Below the pieces are notes generated by a model that searched no databases, was not told where the DNA came from, and saw only the letters and a program-made list of their open reading frames with translations. From contig CM032126.1 of NCBI GenBank assembly GCA_018894105.1, positions 23,720,391-23,784,390 on the forward strand: DNA of 64,000 nucleotides, read 5' to 3'. Within the stretch, counting starts at the first letter, position 1; each line of letters starts with the position of its first letter. A program made the translations under genes and the position numbers. Below are positions 58,690 through 64,000 of the stretch, in pieces. Origin of the DNA: Jacaranda mimosifolia (Eukaryota > Streptophyta > Magnoliopsida > Lamiales > Bignoniaceae).

Positions 58690-59890
58690 GTTAGAAAATG
58701 CCTCCACGAAAGTTGATGCCAAAGCGGTTGCTCGGTATGCTAGAAAGCACCGCCTGCAGGAGCAATCTTAGTCCTCTTATCAGAACAGAGAAACCTCATC
58801 ATCCTCAAAGAAGAAGAAATGAAGGAAGAGCTAAGACCAAGATACCTCCTTTCTTCCACCTCAGGAAGTGGACTTCCAGTCCTCTGTCCGGGTTGAACTA
58901 TCATGATAGTTGCCCATTACACAAGAGTTCAGACGCACTTGATCGTACCTTAATGCTTAGGAGGAGTAGATGCAAATGCCTTCTATTGGTTGTTGCCCTC
59001 CTAAGACACAACTCCTTTTGCCCAGACATCCCAGAAGAGTTGTTCCCTTTAGAAATGAAGATTGTCAACCTACTAAATCTTGATGGCATACGAACCCATT
59101 GGAGCTCTTAGATAATTTCATTATGAGGATAGAGCTCTACAATCTGAGCGAAGCTGTCTACCACAAATTGTTCTTCCCTTCCTTTACCAAGCATGTTTTG
59201 ACATGGTTCAACTAGATGCCAGATGGAAACCATCATGGCCTGGGAACAAATGGTGCGATACTTTCTCCAAAATTTCTTCATCAACCATAAGTATCCTTAG
59301 AGACGGCTTACTTATTTACTGTCAAGTAAAAGGATATAAAGTCCTTGAGGGACTATCTCAACCTCTTTGTCTAAATAGTGGAAAAGATTTGTTACATTAG
59401 TCAAGAGCTCTTATCCAATATCATTAAGCAGAACTTGAGGCACCAAAACTTTCAAGAGTCCACAGTTGGAAAACCACCAAATATATTTGAAGAACTCTTT
59501 ATCTGAGTGGAGAAGTAGATTCGAATTAAGAAAGTGATGCCTTCTCTTAAGATACCAACAATTGTGAGATAAAGGAGGCAACTTCAACAAAAATTCAGGA
59601 GACCATCAGCGTAGCCCTACCTGAGTATCCTCCACAGACACCCATCTCATTGCATCTAAAGTAGATATCGTGGTTGTGATAGAAGAGTGTGGTTGATCCA
59701 ACACCTCCAAATAATGGTGGAGAATCTAAAAAGATAAAAGTCTGAGGAGTGGTGTCGCTTCCACCATGACCCTAGGCATACTATCAAGGAATGTTGGAAT
59801 CTGAAGGATGAGATCAAAAGGCTAATACCTGAAGAAATATATGGCTCAAAGGAAAGATTATTTCAAGATGAGATTCAGAGCCAAAAGTAA
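58690..59890 (+). pseudogene. gypsy gag remnant, plus copy
   Basis: In changing frames: FPLEMKIVNLLNLDG at about 59047-59090 (capsid start; PxFxMPxxxxYDG in relatives), HVLTWFN at about 59190, and CRFHHDPRHTIKECWNLKDE at about 59757-59815, the Tat-like Gag finger motif, then IKRLIPEE. Stops are frequent. The open part at 58698-59111 is only partly in the gag frame. Confidence 0.72.
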
Positions 59891-60189
59891 TGATGACTGC
59901 TGATACTCACTCGATAAACAGTCCGAGCTAAAGGAATGACAGCATTAATACGATATGGAGAACTTAACTTCTGCTAACATAATGTGTATGTTCTCTAGAG
60001 GACTGTAGGAAGTGTCTCGTCAAATGCAAGAAAGGAGTTAGTGCGATGAGCAAGACAAACTTAATCTTACTTCTTGGACCCAAAATTTGGGAATTTATGA
60101 AGTGTGTCCTCCACTCCCTAACATAACCTTTTGAGAAAAAGAAATGGAGAATCGGTGAGGTGAACACAATGATGCCTTAGTAATCTCTT

Positions 60190-60275
60190 CTTCCCTTGCT
60201 AATTTCTGGGTGAAGAAGATCTTGGAGGACAATGGAAGCTCGCGGAGCTTTGTGTTTTGTAAATAACTAAGAATT
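60190..60275 (+). pseudogene. gypsy protease active-site fragment, plus copy
   Basis: The translation WVKKILEDNGSSRSF at about 60208-60252 matches the VKKILVDNGSS active site of plant gypsy proteases, with the catalytic Asp kept. The minus-strand relative at the right reads WVKKILVNSGSS. Confidence 0.7.
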
Positions 60276-60339
60276 TTTTTCACAAAGCTTTGCACTTTAA
60301 TGACACTAGGATCTAAAGTAGAGTTGAGTGATTCTAAAG

Positions 60340-60860
60340 ACCTCTTAGGATCTCATGCAGAACTTAGTTTCTCTAAGAGCCCGTTAGGGTTTTATTATGG
60401 AGTAGTCTTTTTGCATGTCCCTTTGAGGTCTTACCATAAAGATAGTTTCTTCAGGAACCCCTTGGGGTCTTATCATTGAGATGTTTTTTTATAGAGGGAT
60501 CCCCTTTGTGCCTCTTGCGAAGATGTTGTTTTGGGATGCACCTCGGGGTCTTATCATAGATATGCTGCTCCATGGAAGGACCCTCATGAAGTCTCTTGTG
60601 GAGATGGTTTCGTGTGCCCTTTGGGGTCTTACGATGGAGATGTTGTCTATGAAAATAGCCTCTTGGGGTCTGCAATTTTATTGAGTAGGTCCTTAGGGGT
60701 CTTCATGATGTTATGTGGAGGGAGCCCTTGGGGTCTCTCATAGAGTTATCATTTAGCATGCCTAGGGTCTTATCGAATGGCATAGTCTAGGACCTTAATA
60801 TTGTGATGTCTTTTCATGCACTTAAGGTCTTAATGCAGAGCACGCTTAAAGTCTTACCTC
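60340..60860. repeat. Minisatellite, about 40-bp period, ten or more units
   Basis: A unit containing CCCCTTGGGGTCTTATCATGG followed by AGATGTTGT recurs with anchors near 60380, 60418, 60459, 60500, 60540, 60580, 60617, 60658, 60690 and 60725, and decays to about 60860. The ORFs crossing it on both strands are products of the repeat. It separates the two converging gypsy copies. Confidence 0.8.
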
Positions 60861-61079
60861 TAAGATGTCTTTTCATACAAGAGTTAGTTTACAATAATTA
60901 AAGATAAGTGTTATAAGAAAGAATTAGAATACTTTAGTGAATACCAAAGTAACATTTGTCGTCTCTCAATTTTGGACTGACTTTATTCATAATAAAGAAA
61001 ATGATGATCTAGACTACTAAAAATCAAACTTGAACATTTAAAGAAAAACATAAGATACTAAATTGAAATAAATACCCTT
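60861..61079. other. Unassigned spacer
   Basis: AT-rich, no domain. It probably belongs to one of the two adjoining gypsy copies. Confidence 0.35.
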
Positions 61080-61299
61080 CTGGTGATAATTGTATTGTGC
61101 TTTAAAGGTGATTTTTTTGGAATTCGGTACATTTTCGATATCTAAAATGTAGATTAGATTACCAAATGTGACGTCTTCCTTCTTGGGGGTTTCTTTTGCT
61201 ATAAGCACATTTGTTTATTTTCTTTCCTCGAGAGCATGCCTCATGTATGGGAGAGTTGGCAGTGTTAATTTCCTAGACAAAGCTCTCACTTTTTTCTAT

Positions 61300-61860
61300 A
61301 GAGTTACTTTGGAATTATCCTCCAAGATTGTCTTGACTCATAGTGCGAAGTTTTGCTTTTTTCAAGATGTTGGTGTAGCATTCTTTGGCCTATGCATTGG
61401 TGGTCAACTGCTTCTTCTATTGTAGCATTCTCATAGCGGAACTCCCAAGAATGATGTTGTACATGAATGGGGCCTTTACTACTAGGAATTACAATCTTTA
61501 TGACCCTTCGAGAGCAAGTGCCCAAGGAAAGAAGAAGAGAGATTTCTCCAAGTGCTTCCACAATTTTGCTAGTGAACATGACTCGGGGGTGTTGATCTTT
61601 AGCAGCTAAGCATTACCTACAACAACGAGGAAGGAGTCATGGAAGTTTATGTCTACAGAACTCCCACTGTTCACTAGGATCTTTTTCACCCAAAAGTGCG
61701 CAAGAAAGGCTACGATCATCAGTATGTCATTGTACTCGCGCTTTTTTACTTCTAAATCTTCTTATCTAAAGATGGTGCCAGGAAATAGAGAGAGTATTTC
61801 ATATATGCTAAGAGTTGGCTCTAAAGAATTGCCTGTGCCAACCTTGCTGCCTTTGTAAGT
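61300..61860 (-). pseudogene. gypsy protease remnant, minus copy
   Basis: On the minus strand the active site reads VKKILVNSGSSVDI at about 61690-61650, with Asn in place of the catalytic Asp, and further on APFMYNIILGSSAM at about 61465-61420 (NVILGRPAL-type motif). A frameshift or stop separates them. Confidence 0.72.
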
Positions 61861-61899
61861 GTTTTCTGTGCGTCAGAGGAGTCTTTACTATGGGTACTC

Positions 61900-62960
61900 T
61901 AGGGATCACAGGAATAACGCCAGCAATAGGCAAATTGCGAATCTCTTGATAACGTTGCCTCTTTCCAGACTTTGATTGCCCCCCAAGTAAGCACTAGTGG
62001 TTTCCGTCATTCTTGTGTCAAGATGGCTTCTTAGGATAATCCTACCTCTGGGCCACAAACTCCTTCAAGTTCCCCGCTAGATTAGCTTCTCCATTTCGTC
62101 CTTCAAATTGTGATACTGCTCGATTGTTGCCCCTGATCATGATGAAATATGATATTTTCCTTTTTGGATTATCTGCCAACTTTAGGGGTTGTTTGATCAA
62201 GCTTTGCTATTCGACAACCATAAATATTTCTATCGTTGAGGCATTGAAAATAGTGTATTTGGAAAACCCTTTCAGAGATTTTGCCGACATCTATTTCTCT
62301 TCGTGCCAGGGTTAGCTTCTTCCTTTTATACTTTTCACTTGTGGATGTTCACTGAAGTTGTCGTCTCCTCACCTAGATGTACTTCTATGCTTGAACAAGA
62401 TGTTCCTCGAGGGTGATAAGAGGCTTCCCTATTATTAATTCTCTAAACTTTCAATATTTCAAGTTGTGTTAGATAATGCTAGGCATGAGCTTATTTAGTT
62501 CTTCAAGTTTTCTCAATCTTTTTGCTTGATAGTGAATAAATAGGCCACCATTTTGGGATACTTGCGATTGATGGAAATGTTGTGGATGAAGTGTTGCGCC
62601 ATGTGCTCCCATCTAGTGATTGACCCAACAGGCATATGATCGAACCATGTAAGAGGACATTTTATTAACATCGCACGAAACACATGAGCAACCTTGCTCA
62701 AATTATAAAGTTTCATTTGTGCTAGAAAGTTGTCCAGGTGCTCCTAGGGTCACTCATACTATTGAACTGCAGGAAGTTCGTGATCTTCATGCCATATGGA
62801 GTAATTCTACCAAGATGGCTAGGAAAAAGGGTTCTGCTTAAGAGGGCAATGGCAAGAGAAAGATACTCACTTCCTATGCCCATTGTGTGTTGGGAGATGG
62901 CAGAGCGAGTAGAAGCCCTAGCCATGATTATCAGTCACTAGGATTGATCAACATGGAAGG
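61900..62960 (-). pseudogene. gypsy gag remnant, minus copy
   Basis: The open part at 62716-62513 encodes VAHVFRAMLIKCPLTWFDHM and PVGSITRWEHMAQHFIHN, clear capsid wording (FxxxLxGxAxxWFxxLPxGSIxSWxxLxxxF). Upstream, 62925-62722 gives RITPYGMKITNFLQFNSMSD. Downstream, near 62170-62060, a ruined finger is followed by NLKEFVAQR. Confidence 0.8.
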
Positions 62961-63343
62961 AGGATTGTACATCTACATGTTGAGGTGGCAGAGGGGTTGT
63001 GCTTCATTCTAGTTCACCTACTATTCGGTTCTCTCTAGGGATGATGGTGTTTCTCTACTCCAGCAAAAGGACTGGGGTTGTTCCTATTGGCGATGCTCAT
63101 CAATATATTAAGCTACTACTTTGGTTGCAGCTCATGTGGAGTGTTGTTCTCCACAGACAGAGCTTGCTGCTCAAATGGTACCTCCGATGTTAGGGGGCAC
63201 CAGGCGTTTGTTTAATAATCAGGAGTGGCCTGGTGTCCAGTCAATTGTTCTCCACCTTCTCTCCTCAGAGTGCTATTTGGGCGTTGGATTCTCGAGCTCT
63301 GGATTTCGTCTATAATCTTAATGTTCAATATGTAAAAGAGAGT

Positions 63344-63362
63344 TTCCATAGATAGTGCCAGA
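63344..63362 (-). promoter_or_regulatory. Primer-binding-like site, minus copy
   Basis: CTGGCACTATCTATGG on the minus strand, directly downstream of the LTR end ACATCA. It is the counterpart of the sites at 7796 and 58438. Confidence 0.65.
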
Positions 63363-64000
63363 TGATGTTGCATTGAAATAGATTTGGGGTTCCTTCTGTA
63401 AATCAATGAAATAGTGGCTTTTGCTCCCGAAACGTGCATGCGTAAAGTTGGAGCTCAGATTAAAAAAATGATACCTTAGATGCATTTTGGCTGTGTATAG
63501 TTGGTATTTATACTATTTAGGTCTTTAATGGGCTTGAGCTTATTTAAATTTTGGGGCCCATCTTGAATGGCCTTAGTCATCTTGGAGCTTATTCTATATA
63601 TATTAGTTACTTTCTATGGGCTCGTTTGGTTTGAATGATGTGATTAGAAGTGATATATAAGTAAATAGATACATTTTAAGCCCATTAAGATAGAATATTT
63701 TAATTTTATATTTGACTGGTAAGATTAATATATAAATAAATTAAAATATAATATATAAATTTACTATTATATCCTTTATACTTTTTAATAAGTTTTTCAC
63801 AATTTCATCATTCTTTTCCATTATTAAGAATAGGGTTTAATTGAAAATAAGATAAAAAAATAGGCCCTATATAATCTTTGCAATTCTTATCATACCAAAT
63901 CAAACGTTCCCCACTTGATCCATTTTTCAAAAGCAACAATAAATAATGTTGGGCTTAGGAATCAATGGCTTTTATCAATTAAAATAAACATTAAAAGAGA
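63363..64000 (-). repeat. LTR of short-LTR family, minus strand, split by a MITE
   Basis: The LTR 3' end (ATGCAACATCA on minus) is at 63363, with a TATA box AGTATAAATACC at about 63506-63517. After the MITE at 63618-63912, the words TAAAAGCCATTGATTCCTAAGCCC (minus) resemble TAAAAGGCCAATGATCCCAA in the plus copy, so the LTR seems to resume at 63913 and reach the window edge. Confidence 0.6.
63618..63912. mobile_element. MITE, 295 bp, GGGCTCGTTTGGTT termini, inside an LTR
   Basis: The left end GGGCTCGTTTGGTTTGAATG and the inverse of the right end GGGGAACGTTTGATTTGGTA match imperfectly. The left end is close to the MITE at 52902 (GGGCTAGTTTGGTT). The centre is AT-rich without an ORF. No target duplication could be fixed. 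Confidence 0.68.

Larger units (their letters stand above)
58126..60330 (+). mobile_element. Short-LTR gypsy element, plus-strand copy (LTR-gag-protease)
   Basis: An LTR (58126-58434), a leader with primer site TTGGCACTGTTTGTAGG at 58438, a degenerate gag and a protease active site are in order. RT and later domains are absent before the minisatellite at 60340. It belongs to the same family as 7481-8340 and the minus copy at the right end. Confidence 0.78.
61080..64000 (-). mobile_element. Short-LTR gypsy element, minus-strand copy
   Basis: Read on the minus strand: LTR, leader with CTGGCACTATCTATGG, gag, finger region and protease, in order. It is the inverse counterpart of the copy at 58126. 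A MITE interrupts the LTR at 63618-63912. The element probably continues past the window edge, so its outer boundary is not known. Confidence 0.75.

Noticed and set aside
60451..60743. ORFs on both strands with repeated TPRG/TPKG or GSYHG-like wording
   Set aside because: The peptide repeats only reflect the 40-bp minisatellite.
1..64000. Endogenous pararetrovirus or other integrated virus sequence
   Set aside because: All RT stretches seen have copia or plant gypsy wording and LTR context; no movement-protein or coat motifs were recognised.
1..64000. tRNA, rRNA or CRISPR arrays
   Set aside because: No cloverleaf with A/B boxes, no rRNA blocks and no regularly spaced identical repeats were noticed.

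Overview
This is a window of plant nuclear DNA, most probably from a eudicot. It is AT-rich, full of nested transposable elements in different states of decay, and contains one intact host gene that I can recognise. That gene, an Aux/IAA auxin-response repressor resembling IAA29, lies on the minus strand at 19734-20930. It has four coding exons that join cleanly into 216 codons with consensus splice sites. Everything else with coding similarity is transposon-derived and broken by stops and frameshifts. I see no tRNA or rRNA gene, no CRISPR array and no bacterial-style operon.

Layout. (1) 340-6049: a decayed Ty1/copia retrotransposon, plus strand, with gag, protease, integrase, RT and RNase H remnants in copia order and a good 3' LTR (5324-6049). 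Its 5' LTR is not visible. (2) About 6200-7480: a diverged AT-rich tandem array with a period near 320 bp. (3) 7481-8340: a 312-bp gypsy-type LTR plus leader and gag fragment. (4) 8808-19093: gypsy element A (Tat-like), with 5' LTR, gag-pol on plus, an antisense gene between integrase and 3' LTR, and a truncated 3' LTR. (5) 19094-31326: host-like DNA holding the Aux/IAA gene, CACTA-like and MITE insertions, a complete non-autonomous hAT element with a perfect 8-bp target duplication (26504-28184), and an unidentified 109-codon ORF. (6) 31327-36847: a 52-bp perfect-arm hairpin, a CACTA-like end, microsatellites and a dead BED/Ac-type hAT transposase gene. (7) 36848-47922: gypsy element B, same superfamily and layout as A, with two LTRs, a near-matching 5-bp target duplication and the same antisense gene. 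(8) 47923-58125: a second dead hAT gene (TTF-finger type), MITEs, and a hAT-like element (54011-55500) containing a nested solo LTR. (9) 58126-64000: two short-LTR gypsy copies pointing toward each other, with a 40-bp minisatellite between them.

The most notable internal pattern is the shared architecture of gypsy elements A and B. In both, sense gag-pol ends after integrase, a short tandem-repeat zone follows, and then comes an antisense gene. That gene has an acidic/Ser-rich start, a conserved core, a coiled coil and a C-terminal DELD..EVV motif. Both copies have candidate introns at matching places, one of them exactly 75 bp in each. Extra, sometimes antisense, ORFs are known in Tat-lineage elements, so this extends a known theme rather than being a proven new system.

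All alignments here were made by eye. Family names rest on motifs and not on database searches.
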